Of a stretch of 64,000 bases of DNA, positions 48,458-57,860 are shown piece after piece; position 1 is the stretch's first letter, and the number at the start of each line of letters is the position of its first letter. Under the pieces are notes generated by a model. The model searched no databases. It was not told the origin of the DNA and worked only from the letters and a program-made list of their open reading frames with translations. Location: assembly GCA_034437215.1 (NCBI GenBank), contig DAOTVC010000153.1, positions 5,675-69,674 of the forward strand, written 5' to 3'. A program made the position numbers and the translations under genes. Origin of the DNA: DAOTVC01 sp034437215 (lineage in GTDB: Bacteria; Chloroflexota; Anaerolineae; B4-G1; SLSP01).

Positions 48458-48821
48458 AGTCGAGGTAGATCTCGACGCGTTCGCCGTCCTCGTCGTCGAC
48501 GACGTCCACGATGTGGCCGGTGCCGCCGCTGAAGAGCAGCTCCTCGAGAGCCGCGGGGTCCAAGCGGTCGAGTTCGGGCGTGAAGCGTGCGCCCATCTTC
48601 ACCCCGGCCTTCACGAGCGCAATGGGCAGAGAGACGTTGACCCGCGGAGTGCCGGTATCGGTATCGGTCACCTTGATGCGCAGCCAGCGGGGTTTTCGTC
48701 CGGTCACTCTCTCCTCGCGCCCCTGCATCGCCTGGAGGAGTTGGTCCGCTTCCTCGGGGGTGATGATGCCATCCTGCAGCATCTGAAGAATCTTCATGCG
48801 TTCCTCGGTAGTGACGCTCAT
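48456..48821 (-). CDS. SHOCT-like/YvlB-N-type small protein
   Basis: This 121-residue protein starts MSVTTEERMKILQMLQDGII, then TPEEADQLLQAM, the SHOCT-like helical pair that begins many YvlB/LiaX-type proteins. The second half is a short beta region (RIKVTDTDTGTPRVNVSLPI) and an acidic C-terminus. Such proteins act in envelope-stress circuits, mechanism unclear. GGGAGGT sets the start. It is last in the DUF2089 operon. Confidence 0.75.
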   Translation of the reverse strand: MSVTTEERMKILQMLQDGIITPEEADQLLQAMQGREERVTGRKPRWLRIKVTDTDTGTPRVNVSLPIALVKAGVKMGARFTPELDRLDPAALEELLFSGGTGHIVDVVDDEDGERVEIYLD

Positions 48822-48866
48822 AGTCAACCTCCCATGGGTTCAATCGTTTGTGCTGAGTCAAGATCC

Positions 48867-49850
48867 TCAACGCAGGTCGAGGATCATTTGGAGCAGGACG
48901 CGGTGAAGCTGGAAGCCCAGCTCCTGCAAGAGCGGAATCAAGGCTGAGCGCTCTTCGACGATGGTGACTACCTCCCAGGCCCGGCGGTGCCCTAGCGTGG
49001 AGAAGGCCCGCGCCACGGTCTCCCGCGCCGCGCGCCCCCCTTCCTCGGGGTGCAGGAGCAGCTCCCAGTTATGGAAACGATGTCCCTTGTCGGTCTGGAC
49101 GTGGACGGCGTAGCGCGGGCTCTCCGCATTTTCCAACCACGCCCACTCCCGCTGGCCTCGCAGCCACCGATCAAACTTGCGCTCCCAACCCCCGAAGGTG
49201 TAGAGTGAGGGGCGCACCTCGACGACCTCCCGCTGGCGACGCCCGTAGATCCTGCCCGCCAGGTGGGACCAGAGGGCAGCGTCCTCGGGTTTTGAGACAC
49301 GCCAGACCGGGGCGGGCACCGGAAGTGTGGTCCAGGGTGTCTTCGCAGGGTGAATCAGATGCCAGGTCTGGCCGACGCCGCGAAAGCCCAGCCGTTCATA
49401 GAGCCCCCGAGCGACGGCGTTATCCGCTCGTACCTCCAGACCCACCCAGCGCGCATCCTGTTCCTCGGCGGTCTCGAGGGCGCGTTCCATGAGAGCGCGC
49501 CCGATTCCTCGTCCGCGGAAGTCGGGGTGGACGACGACGTTGCCGATCACCCAGCCCTCCTGCCAGCGGGGGGCGGCGCGGCGCAGGGAGAGGTTGCCCA
49601 CGACAGCGCCCTTCTCCGTCCAGACGTAGCCGCTCGGGCTCGTGGCGTTGCCTAAGAGGAGGTGCGCCCAGAAGCTACCGCATGCCACCCGTTGCAGTTG
49701 TTCCAGCATCTTCCAGCCTAGGGGATCCAACTCCTCCCCGAATCCCAGTTCGATAAGCCGGACCACCGCCGGTAGGTCGCGCCGGGGATGCATGAGGCGG
49801 ATGCCCGACTCGGCGGAAGGGGTGCGCACCGGGATCGTAACCGCGGCCAC
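48867..49850 (-). CDS. GNAT-family acetyltransferase
   Basis: In this 327-residue protein the N-terminal GNAT domain shows AVVGNLSLRRAAPRWQEGWVIGNVVVHPDFRGRGIGRALMERAL (acetyl-CoA loop RGRGIG) and NAVARGLYERLGF. The C-terminal half appears to be a second, degenerate GNAT fold, as in the protein at 10742-11677. The GTG start lies seven bases after the stop of the DUF2089 gene. The substrate is unknown. Confidence 0.8.
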   Translation of the reverse strand: MAAVTIPVRTPSAESGIRLMHPRRDLPAVVRLIELGFGEELDPLGWKMLEQLQRVACGSFWAHLLLGNATSPSGYVWTEKGAVVGNLSLRRAAPRWQEGWVIGNVVVHPDFRGRGIGRALMERALETAEEQDARWVGLEVRADNAVARGLYERLGFRGVGQTWHLIHPAKTPWTTLPVPAPVWRVSKPEDAALWSHLAGRIYGRRQREVVEVRPSLYTFGGWERKFDRWLRGQREWAWLENAESPRYAVHVQTDKGHRFHNWELLLHPEEGGRAARETVARAFSTLGHRRAWEVVTIVEERSALIPLLQELGFQLHRVLLQMILDLR

Positions 49851-49856
49851 CGCCCT

Positions 49857-50231
49857 TTACCCCTGCTTGCGCAGTCGCTTCAGGGCTTGCTCAAGCGAGA
49901 TCGCTCCCTGGGACAGCTGATCGAGTACCTCCTGGCGCTCCTCACCTTCCGCTTCCTCCTGCCCTCCGACCTCGTAGCCGAGGGCACGGATGACCTCGTT
50001 GAGCCGGTTCCGGACGGTGGGATAGGAGAGATCGAGCTCCTCCTGAAGCCGATTGAGTTTCCCCTCGCTGCGGATGAAGAGCTCGACAAAGGCCCACTGC
50101 TCGGGTGTCAACCGTGCCAGGCGCTGGAGCACGAATTCTCCCTCGATAGCCGTGCCGCATTCCATGCAGGCAAGCCGTTCGGCATAGAGATCTCCCTCGC
50201 ACACCGGGCACTTCGCAGGTACAGCATACAT
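49857..50231 (-). CDS. DUF2089-family zinc-ribbon/HTH protein
   Basis: This 124-residue protein has a zinc ribbon (C8, C11, C22, C25), then LTPEQWAFVELFIRSEGKLNRLQEELDLSYPTVRNRLNEVI, a helix-turn-helix typical of DUF2089, and a C-terminal SHOCT-like pair (RQEVLDQLSQGAISLEQALKRLR). It is a probable transcription factor. AGGAGG precedes the ATG. It heads the operon with the acetyltransferase and the SHOCT-like protein, whose helical pair resembles its own C-terminus. Confidence 0.85.
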   Translation of the reverse strand: MYAVPAKCPVCEGDLYAERLACMECGTAIEGEFVLQRLARLTPEQWAFVELFIRSEGKLNRLQEELDLSYPTVRNRLNEVIRALGYEVGGQEEAEGEERQEVLDQLSQGAISLEQALKRLRKQG

Positions 50232-50276
50232 ACGCAACCTCCTCGCACTCATCATTGGTGATACGTTCTGGTTTTA

Positions 50277-50305
50277 ACTATAACGCTGAATATAAAGTTT
50301 GTCAA
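50277..50305 (-). promoter_or_regulatory. Promoter of the DUF2089 operon
   Basis: Consensus TTGACA (50300-50305), a 17-base spacer and TATAGT (50277-50282). Confidence 0.8.
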
Positions 50306-50390
50306 GTATTTGGGTTAACTTTATTTAGGATGCGCCGTATAAAATTACGGATGGCGTTCGGTGTGCGGAGCCTTTACAATCCTTGCGCAT

Positions 50391-50418
50391 TTGCCTTTCT
50401 CGTGTCTCGTTCTATACT
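50391..50418 (+). promoter_or_regulatory. Promoter of the TPR protein gene
   Basis: TTGCCT (50391-50396), a 16-base spacer and TATACT (50413-50418), with a leader of about 70 bases. Confidence 0.6.
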
Positions 50419-50495
50419 AAGGGAGGTATAGGTTAAAATTGCCTATGAGGGCTTAGCTTGCCTAGACGGTCGAGATGGGTATGATGGAGTAGAAG

Positions 50496-51926
50496 ATGAG
50501 TGACGACCTGAGACGCAAGGGACAGGATGACGATTTCGAGAGCCTCTTTGAGTCCTTTGAGCGTTCGAGCACTTCCCCAGAGTCGCAACCGGCGTCGAAG
50601 CCGCGACAGGACGACAGCCGAAGGCGTCCGGTAGAGCCGCCGGCGGGTCAGGAAGAGCGCACCACCTCTTCGGTGGATCTGGGAGCGCCCATGGACGTGG
50701 AGATGGCGCGCGAGGAGCTGTTGGCGAGCTCCGAACCGTCCACCCTGGAACCTGAGGAGGAGCCGCAGCGCAAGCCGCGCAAGGGGCTCCTGACGTCCTG
50801 GGGGTTGACGCGCCGCCAGCAGATGATCCTGGGCGCTCTGCTCTTCTTCGTGCTCGTCGTTTACGTTGCCATGGGCATGGTCGTGTGGCGCAGCTTGGGT
50901 CAGGGAAGTGCCGGCGTTCCCCCCCTTGCCGACGATGACGAGATCGTGATTATCCCCTCGGGGGGTACGGAGATCACCTGGACCGGCAACGAGCAGCCGA
51001 GACTCACGCCTACGTTCACCGTCGTCGTGGGAGAGCCGGGAGCGCCTACGCCCGTTCCTGAGTCCGAGATGACCCCGACACCGCGTGCCGTCTCCACCCG
51101 CCTCGACCTGCAGGTGCTGCAGTCACCTGACGATGTCAGTCTGCGCCTCGAGCGGGGTGAGGAGTATCTGCGTCTGCGGGACTATGGGGCAGCCTTGCGG
51201 GACTTCGAACGCGCTCAAGATCTGGAGCCCGAGCGCGCGGAGGCCTACGTGGGGATGGGCCGTACCTACTTCTACCTGCGTCGCTGGCAGGAAGCCGAAG
51301 CCGCGTTCTCCACAGCTATCTCTTTCAATCCGGATCTGGAGTCAGCGCACTTCTGGCGGGGCACAGTGCTCTACTATCAGGGGCGCTATGAGGCAGCGCT
51401 GGAGGAGTTCACCTGGGCTAGAGATCTCGCGCCTGAAGTCGATCCTCTGACCCTCGCCTGGCAGGCGCGCGCCGCTGTAGCGGCGGGCAATCTCGAGCTT
51501 GCTCAGGCCGTCCTCGAAGAGGCCTTCATCCTGGACGAAGAACTGCCTCTCCTCTACATCGTGCGCGGTGAGCTGCGGGTGCAGCAGGAAGAGATCGAAG
51601 GGGCTCAGGGTGATCTGCTCTATGCTGTCAATCTGGCGCCTCATGATTTCGAAGCCCTGGTGAGCCTTGCACGCTTCTACGCCGACCACGGGACCGAGCG
51701 CTTAAGAGAGGCCGAGCGATTGGTTCAACAGGCCCGTGATTGGGCGATATGGGATCTCCAAAGAGCCCGGGCTCTGCACACGTTGGGCAGGATCTATCTG
51801 CAGCAGGGGCGCAAAGAGGATGCGAAGGCCGTTCTCGCCCAGGCCTCTGATCTGGCCACGGTCGATGGACAGATTCATCTTCCCGGCCTGAGCGAGGATC
51901 TGGATCGCGCCATCGCACCAGACTGA
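50496..51926 (+). CDS. Membrane-anchored TPR-repeat protein
   Basis: This 476-residue protein has an acidic disordered N-terminus (1-95), one membrane segment at about 110-130 and a Thr/Pro linker. At least five or six TPR units follow from about 205 onward (YLRLRDYGAALRDFERAQDLEPERAEAYVGMGRTYFYLRRWQEAEAAF and similar). It is oriented with TPRs outside, judged from the linker. It is probably a scaffold for envelope complexes; partners are unknown. Confidence 0.82.
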   Translation: MSDDLRRKGQDDDFESLFESFERSSTSPESQPASKPRQDDSRRRPVEPPAGQEERTTSSVDLGAPMDVEMAREELLASSEPSTLEPEEEPQRKPRKGLLTSWGLTRRQQMILGALLFFVLVVYVAMGMVVWRSLGQGSAGVPPLADDDEIVIIPSGGTEITWTGNEQPRLTPTFTVVVGEPGAPTPVPESEMTPTPRAVSTRLDLQVLQSPDDVSLRLERGEEYLRLRDYGAALRDFERAQDLEPERAEAYVGMGRTYFYLRRWQEAEAAFSTAISFNPDLESAHFWRGTVLYYQGRYEAALEEFTWARDLAPEVDPLTLAWQARAAVAAGNLELAQAVLEEAFILDEELPLLYIVRGELRVQQEEIEGAQGDLLYAVNLAPHDFEALVSLARFYADHGTERLREAERLVQQARDWAIWDLQRARALHTLGRIYLQQGRKEDAKAVLAQASDLATVDGQIHLPGLSEDLDRAIAPD

Positions 51927-52272
51927 CGTCTCCAGGTACACGATCTTCCCTGTCTCCATCTCAGGGGCGAAAATCCGGCGAGCAACGCCTCTCAATAGCA
52001 CGATGGTCTTAGCGCTCTTACTGATCCGGACGAGTACGCTAAACCGAGCCGGGCTACGACCTCCTCGCCGGCGGTTAAAACCGCTGGCTACCGTCTTGAA
52101 GTCGGCTTCAGCCGACTGAGGATGGGCTTCCGGCAGTGTGCTTGCTGGAGCACACTTTCTTCCAGGTGGGAGCCTGTGGCTTGAGCCACAGGCTATGCTC
52201 AACGACGGTCCGTTGTCCCTTTATTCAGCCTTGAGGTGGAGGTGTAGAGCCACCGAGTAAACAGGCGTCGTT
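51927..52272. repeat. Intergenic cluster of four REP-like hairpins
   Basis: No gene is seen here. Four perfect or near-perfect short palindromes are packed in 127 bases: 52067-52088 (GCCGGCGGTT), 52100-52117 (AGTCGGCTTCAGCCGACT), 52135-52156 (AGTGTGCT) and 52172-52193 (GCCTGTGGC). Different stems share the same loop style (CTTCAG, CTTGAG), as in REP-like mosaics. Confidence 0.6.
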
Positions 52273-52311
52273 TGACCTTCTCTTAACCTGGAGCCATAAA
52301 TCCGTTATAAT
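52272..52311 (+). promoter_or_regulatory. Histidine kinase promoter with Pho-like direct repeat
   Basis: TATAAT (52306-52311) is preceded by TTGACC (52272-52277) and TTAACC (52283-52288) exactly 11 bases apart. The second occupies the -35 position with a 17-base spacer. This resembles PhoB/PhoP-type binding sites. Confidence 0.6.
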
Positions 52312-52343
52312 AGAAGTAGATACTGCTGAGAACTGAGGACGTC

Positions 52344-54878
52344 TTGGTAGAAGAGACCTACAAGTACAGCCCGGGACGCGACTATCTCGCAGAGAGCGAC
52401 TTCGTCGTTCGCCTGCGCCGTGAATACCTGGAGGGAATGATTTCAGGTACCCTGTGGGCTGGGGGCACGGTCATCGTCATCGCCATGATTGCCCTGCTCG
52501 AAGTGGACTACATGTCCTTGCACGCCCTCTGGCCTGCTGTTCCCCTTCTGGTACTCGTTAGCTGCTTATCTCGGGCTCGACGAATTCTGGATACCCGCCG
52601 CAACTACAATCTTGCAGCCTCCCTCTACATCGTCGCTCTACTCCTCGTGATGGTGCTCAGCATGTGGCTCGCCCCTTCCGAGTGGGAGATCCGGTACGTC
52701 TTCCCCTTCTTGCTGACCGTGATCAGCTCCGCGTCGGGGTTGTTGCTCTCGAGAAATCGAGCTCTCTTTCTCACGAGTCTGGGAATGCTCGCTCTACTGC
52801 CCTTCGCCTTCCTGGGGTACAATGGCCAGGTCCTGATCCCGGCGCTCTTCCTCTCGGGTCTGGCTGCGATTGTCGCAAGCTCCACCGCCGGCAGTCTCTA
52901 CATCATGGCGGAGTACTCCACGCAGAGCTACTTCATGGCGCGCAAGCGGGCCAACGACTTCTTCGAGAACAAGGAGCAGCTGCGCAAAGCCCTGGCGCGC
53001 CAGGAGTGGCTCTACGAAGAGCTACAGAAGGTGAGTACGGCTCTGGAGAGGCGGGCCGTACAGCTGGAGACTACCAGTGAGGTGGGCAAGCAGGCGACGG
53101 CGGTTTTGGAGACGGAGGTGCTTCTGCCCTTGGTCGTCCGGCTGATCCAGTCCCGCTTCGGCTACTACTTCGTGGGGGTCTGGTTGGTCGACCGCTCCGC
53201 GGGGGTCGCCGAGCTGCGTGCCGGGATGCGCGAGGGGGGACATGACCTCACAGATGAAGAGCTCGTGATCTCTATGTCGTTGCCCAGCATTCTCGTGAGT
53301 GTCTGCAAGAGTGGAGAGTCACGTCTGGTTGAGGATGTGGAAGCGGTCCCTGATTACTATCCCCTCGAAGAGCTGCCCGCCACGCGCTCGTCCCTGGTCT
53401 TGCCCCTCCACGTGGGCCAAGAGATCCTGGGGGCCCTCGATATCGAGAGTGATAAGGTGGAGGCCTTCGATGAGCAGGACCGGGTGGCCCTGCAGACGCT
53501 GGCGGATCAGCTGGCAGTCGCCCTGCGCAATGCTCATCTCTACGGCGCCGAACAGCGGCGCCGGCAGTTCGCCGAATCCCTGGAACAGACGGGACGGACC
53601 CTCTCCAGCAGCCTCGATCTTACCGAGGTGCCCGAACGTATCCTCCAACAGTTGGAGGTCGTCGTGCCCTATGAGCGGGGGTTGGTGCTCATCCAGGAAG
53701 GGCAGGTGCTCCGCAACGCCGCGCATCGCGGCTTTCCCGAGGGGGCCGTGGAGAATGTCATCGAGATTCCCATCCGCGAGGGGGACGTCTTCCAGAAGAT
53801 CGTCAGCAGCTACGCCCCGGTTCTTATCCCGGATGTCCTGCAGGATGCCTCCTTCCAGATCTCCGAGAGTCTGCCGCTGCACCACTCCTGGCTGGGTGTG
53901 CCTTTAATCACGCGGAACCGGGTGGTGGGCATGATCTCGCTGACGCGGGAGGCGGTGAATGCCTTTACCCGCGATGACGCGCAGGTGGTCCTCGCCTTTG
54001 CCGCCCAGGCTGCCATTGCTTTGGAGAACGCCAGCCTCTACGCTGAGATCACCCGCTTCAATGAGCAGTTAGAGCAGATGGTGCAGGAGCGCACCGAGGA
54101 GCTCAAAGAGGCGTATCATACGCTGGAGAAGATGGACAAAAATAAGTCCGACTTCATCAACGTTGCGGCCCACGAGTTGCGCACCCCTCTGACGGTGATC
54201 AAGGGCTATGCCCAGGTCATGAAGATTGACCGGAGTGTGCAGGAAAGACCGCCCTTGCTCTCGGCCCTCGACGGCATCCTTGCCGGAACCGATCGCTTGC
54301 ATAGGATCGTCAACAGCATGCTGGATGTAGCACGGATCGATAGCCGGGTGCTCAACATCGTGACGCGCCGTATGCACCTTGTGGAGATCTTCGCACGGCT
54401 GCGCTCTAAGTACGCCCTCGATTTCGAGGAGCGCCGGCTGGAGATGCACGTTGAGGGTATCGACGAGCTACCCCTCCTGACAGCCGATCCCGGCCTTCTC
54501 TTTAAGGTCTTCGAGCAGCTGGTCAGCAACGCTATCAAGTACACGCCCGATGGCGGACGGATCGACGTCAGAGGGCAGGTTATCCAGGTGGGCGAGGAGC
54601 CGTCCTTCATGGAGGTGGTCGTCGAGGACACGGGCATCGGAATCGATGCCGAACACCAGGATCTCATCTTCGAGAAGTTCTATCAGACGGGAGAGGTCTC
54701 CCTGCACTCCTCTGGAGAGACGAAGTTCAAGGCCGGCGGGCCCGGTCTGGGCCTGGCCATAGCCAAGGGGATCGTGGAAGCGCACGGGGGCAGAATCTGG
54801 GTCGAGAGCCCCGGATGCGATGAGGAGCGCTGTCCGGGCAGCAGGTTCTGCGTCTGGCTGCCCCTCGAGAGGGAATAA
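52344..54878 (+). CDS. Membrane histidine kinase with two GAF domains
   Basis: This 844-residue sensor has about six membrane segments in residues 30-190, a coiled linker, two GAF domains (about 250-400 and 410-565) and another coiled coil. HisKA follows with the H box FINVAAHELRTPLTVIKGYAQV (His610), then a HATPase with QLVSNAIKYTPDGGRI, VEDTGIGI and GPGLGLAIAKGIVEAHGGRIWVES. Three cysteines (SPGCDEERCPGSRFC) lie after the last ATP box. The TTG start is preceded by GAGGA. No receiver gene adjoins it. Confidence 0.9.
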   Translation: MVEETYKYSPGRDYLAESDFVVRLRREYLEGMISGTLWAGGTVIVIAMIALLEVDYMSLHALWPAVPLLVLVSCLSRARRILDTRRNYNLAASLYIVALLLVMVLSMWLAPSEWEIRYVFPFLLTVISSASGLLLSRNRALFLTSLGMLALLPFAFLGYNGQVLIPALFLSGLAAIVASSTAGSLYIMAEYSTQSYFMARKRANDFFENKEQLRKALARQEWLYEELQKVSTALERRAVQLETTSEVGKQATAVLETEVLLPLVVRLIQSRFGYYFVGVWLVDRSAGVAELRAGMREGGHDLTDEELVISMSLPSILVSVCKSGESRLVEDVEAVPDYYPLEELPATRSSLVLPLHVGQEILGALDIESDKVEAFDEQDRVALQTLADQLAVALRNAHLYGAEQRRRQFAESLEQTGRTLSSSLDLTEVPERILQQLEVVVPYERGLVLIQEGQVLRNAAHRGFPEGAVENVIEIPIREGDVFQKIVSSYAPVLIPDVLQDASFQISESLPLHHSWLGVPLITRNRVVGMISLTREAVNAFTRDDAQVVLAFAAQAAIALENASLYAEITRFNEQLEQMVQERTEELKEAYHTLEKMDKNKSDFINVAAHELRTPLTVIKGYAQVMKIDRSVQERPPLLSALDGILAGTDRLHRIVNSMLDVARIDSRVLNIVTRRMHLVEIFARLRSKYALDFEERRLEMHVEGIDELPLLTADPGLLFKVFEQLVSNAIKYTPDGGRIDVRGQVIQVGEEPSFMEVVVEDTGIGIDAEHQDLIFEKFYQTGEVSLHSSGETKFKAGGPGLGLAIAKGIVEAHGGRIWVESPGCDEERCPGSRFCVWLPLERE

Positions 54879-54891
54879 CCGCGGTACACTC

Positions 54892-54925
54892 AGAGGGGAG
54901 ACGACATCCTTGTCGTCTCCCCTCT
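54892..54925. terminator. Long hairpin between the histidine kinase and uvrA
   Basis: A 14-bp perfect stem AGAGGGGAGACGAC with its inverse around ATCCTT. No T run on either side. It serves two convergent genes. Confidence 0.6.
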
Positions 54926-54932
54926 CACACTT

Positions 54933-57860
54933 TCAGCCCAGGACCCGTATCTCGTCGGGCTCTCGTTGGGCTTCGCGTTCGAGCCAGCGCTTCAGGTACT
55001 GCCCGGTGTAGGAGGCCTCGACCTCTGCTACCATCTCGGGTGTGCCCTCCGCAACGACCTGGCCTCCGGCACCGCCTCCCTCAGGTCCCAGATCGATGAT
55101 CCAGTCAGAGACCTTGATGACGTCGGGGTTGTGCTCGATGACGATGATGGTGTTGCCCGTGTCCGCCAGGCGCTGCAGCACGTCGATAAGATGCGCGACG
55201 TCGGCCGCGTGGAGCCCGACCGTCGGCTCGTCGAGGATGTAGAGGGTCTTGCCCGTGGCCCGTTTGGAGAGCTCCCGCGCCAGTTTGATGCGCTGCGCCT
55301 CACCACCCGAGAGCGTCGTCGCCGACTGCCCCAGACGGATGTAGCCCAGACCCACGTCGTAGAGCGTCTGCAGCCGCCGGGTGATCTTGGGGATGGCGTC
55401 GAAGAACTCCAGCGCCTCACTCACCGTCATCTCCAGGACCTCGGCGATGTTCTTCCCCTTGTACCGCACCTGCAGGGTCTCCCGGTTATAGCGGGCGCCG
55501 TGACAGACGTCGCAGGGTACGTAGACCTCAGGCAGGAACTGCATCTCGATGCGCAGGGTGCCCTGACCCTGGCAGGCCTCGCAGCGCCCCCCCTTGGTGT
55601 TGAAGGAGAAGCGCCCCTTCTTGTAACCCCGGATCTTCGACTCGGGCAGCTCGGCGAAGAGCTCCCGGATGGGCGTGAAGACGCCCGTGTAGGTCGCCGG
55701 GTTGGAGCGCGGTGTGCGTCCGATGGGTGACTGGTCGATATTGATGACCTTGTCCAGGAAATCGATGCCCTCGATGGCTTCCACGGCGCCGGCCGGCTCG
55801 CGAGAGCCGTTGACAATCTGCGCCAGACGCCGGTAGAGGGTCTCCACGACCAGCGTGCTCTTGCCGGAGCCCGAGACGCCCGTCACGCAGTTAAAGAGAC
55901 CCAGCGGGATGCGGACCTCGATGTCCTTGAGGTTGTGCTCCTGAGCCCCGCGGATGACGAGGGCCTTGCCGTTGCCCCGGCGGCGCTGTGCCGGAACCGG
56001 GACCTCTTTGCGCCCCGAGAGATAGGCGCCCGTCATGGAGGTGGGGTGTTCGATGATCTCCTCCAGGGTACCCGAGGCTACCACCTCTCCCCCGTGTTCA
56101 CCGGCTCCCGGTCCCAGGTCCAAGATCCAGTCCGCCGAGCGGATGGTCTCCTCGTCGTGCTCGACGACCAGGACGGTGTTGCCCAGATCTCGCATCTCCT
56201 GCAGCGTGCGGATGAGCCGCGCCGTGTCCCGCTGGTGCAGGCCCACGCTGGGCTCGTCGAGCACGTAGAGCACGCCGGTGAGGCGCGAGCCTACCTGGGT
56301 CGCCAAGCGAATGCGCTGCGCCTCTCCCCCGGAGAGGGTGTTCGCCGCCCGGCTCAGGCTCAGGTAGTCCAGCCCCACGTCCACCAGGAAGGTGAGGCGG
56401 CTGTAGATCTCTTTGAGCGCTCGCTCGGCGATGGCGTATTCGGTCGGCGTCAGGTGCCCATCGTCGATGAGATCACCGACCCACAGACGGAGGTCGGCGA
56501 CGGGCCACTCGCTGATCAGGTGCAGGGGCTTGTCCGCTACGGTCACCGCCCGGGCCACCTCGTGGAGCCGTGTTCCCCCACACTCGCTGCAGGGGGTCCG
56601 GCTCATGACCTCCTCGATCTTCCCCCGCATGTACTCGGAGTCGGTCTCCTCGTAGCGGCGTGCCAAGTTGGGGATGACGCCCTCGTAGCGGCGGTGGCCC
56701 TCCCAGGTACCCCGGGGCCCCTCGAGGCGGATGTTGATCCGCTCCCGTCCCGTGCCCTGCAGGATGACGCGCTGTTGGGCCTCGGTGAGCTCCCGCCAGG
56801 GCTTGTTCATGTCCACGCCGTAGTGCTCCGCGACCCCCTTGAGGATGCGGAAGGTGTAGCTGGAGTGGTCGTCGGAGACACCGAAGGCGATGGCGCCCTC
56901 GTTGAGGGAGCTGTCGGGGTTCGGGACGATGAGCGCGGGGTCGAGCTCCATCTTGTAACCCAGACCCTGACAGGCCGCGCAGGCGCCGTGAGGGCTGTTG
57001 AAGGAGAAGGTGCGAGGCTCGAGCTCCGGCAAGCTGATACCGCAGATGGGGCAGGCCAGGGCTTCGGAGAAGAGGATATCTTGCTCCGGTTGAGACTCCG
57101 GGTGAGGCGAACGGACGACCTCGACGATGAGGATCCCGTCACCCAGGCGGAGCGCCGTCTCCACCGAGTCGGTCACCCGGCTGACGAAGTCGTGGTAGAG
57201 GGCCTCGGTCTCCTCCTCTTGATCGGGGATGACCAGGCGGTCGACGACGGCCTCGATGTCGTGGATCTTGTAACGATCGATCTCGGGGACCTCCTCCAGA
57301 TCGTAGACCTCCCCGTCCACGCGCACGCGGATGAAGCCCAGCTTCCGGGCCTCTTCGAAGGTGTTCTTGTGGTGCCCCTTGCGTCCCCGGATGAGGGGGG
57401 CGAGGACCTGGAGCCGGGTGCCTATAGCCATGTCGAGGAGCGCATCCACGATCTCCTGTGCGCTCTGCTTCTGCACAGGACGTCCGCACTGGGGGCAGTG
57501 GGGGATGCCGATGCGAGCGTAGAGCAGACGCAGGTAGTCATAGATCTCGGTCACCGTGCCCACCGTCGACCGGGGGTTGTGGGAGACGCCCTTCTGGTCG
57601 ATGGCGATGGCGGGACTCAACCCGTCGATGGACTCCACGTCCGGTTTGTTCATCTGCCCGAGGAACTGGCGGGCGTAGGAGCTCAACGACTCGATGTAAC
57701 GCCGCTGCCCCTCGGCGAAGATGGTGTCGAAGGCCAGGGACGACTTGCCCGATCCCGAGAGCCCGGTGATCACCACCAGGTTGTTCTTCGGGATCTCGAC
57801 TGTAATGTTCTTCAGGTTGTGCTGGCGGGCACCCCTGACGATCAACTTATCGCTTGCCAT
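54933..57860 (-). CDS. uvrA: Excinuclease ABC subunit A
   Basis: This 975-residue damage-recognition ATPase of nucleotide excision repair has two ABC cassettes: Walker A GLSGSGKSS near the N-terminus and GVSGSGKST in the second half, plus signatures NTLSGGEAQRIRLA and TTLSGGEAQRIKLA. Zinc-binding cysteine pairs are seen (CPQC, CEACQGQG, CDVC). The length is normal. No GAAC-N4-GTTC box was found near its promoters. AGAGGAAG precedes the ATG. Confidence 0.97.
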   Translation of the reverse strand: MASDKLIVRGARQHNLKNITVEIPKNNLVVITGLSGSGKSSLAFDTIFAEGQRRYIESLSSYARQFLGQMNKPDVESIDGLSPAIAIDQKGVSHNPRSTVGTVTEIYDYLRLLYARIGIPHCPQCGRPVQKQSAQEIVDALLDMAIGTRLQVLAPLIRGRKGHHKNTFEEARKLGFIRVRVDGEVYDLEEVPEIDRYKIHDIEAVVDRLVIPDQEEETEALYHDFVSRVTDSVETALRLGDGILIVEVVRSPHPESQPEQDILFSEALACPICGISLPELEPRTFSFNSPHGACAACQGLGYKMELDPALIVPNPDSSLNEGAIAFGVSDDHSSYTFRILKGVAEHYGVDMNKPWRELTEAQQRVILQGTGRERINIRLEGPRGTWEGHRRYEGVIPNLARRYEETDSEYMRGKIEEVMSRTPCSECGGTRLHEVARAVTVADKPLHLISEWPVADLRLWVGDLIDDGHLTPTEYAIAERALKEIYSRLTFLVDVGLDYLSLSRAANTLSGGEAQRIRLATQVGSRLTGVLYVLDEPSVGLHQRDTARLIRTLQEMRDLGNTVLVVEHDEETIRSADWILDLGPGAGEHGGEVVASGTLEEIIEHPTSMTGAYLSGRKEVPVPAQRRRGNGKALVIRGAQEHNLKDIEVRIPLGLFNCVTGVSGSGKSTLVVETLYRRLAQIVNGSREPAGAVEAIEGIDFLDKVINIDQSPIGRTPRSNPATYTGVFTPIRELFAELPESKIRGYKKGRFSFNTKGGRCEACQGQGTLRIEMQFLPEVYVPCDVCHGARYNRETLQVRYKGKNIAEVLEMTVSEALEFFDAIPKITRRLQTLYDVGLGYIRLGQSATTLSGGEAQRIKLARELSKRATGKTLYILDEPTVGLHAADVAHLIDVLQRLADTGNTIIVIEHNPDVIKVSDWIIDLGPEGGGAGGQVVAEGTPEMVAEVEASYTGQYLKRWLEREAQREPDEIRVLG

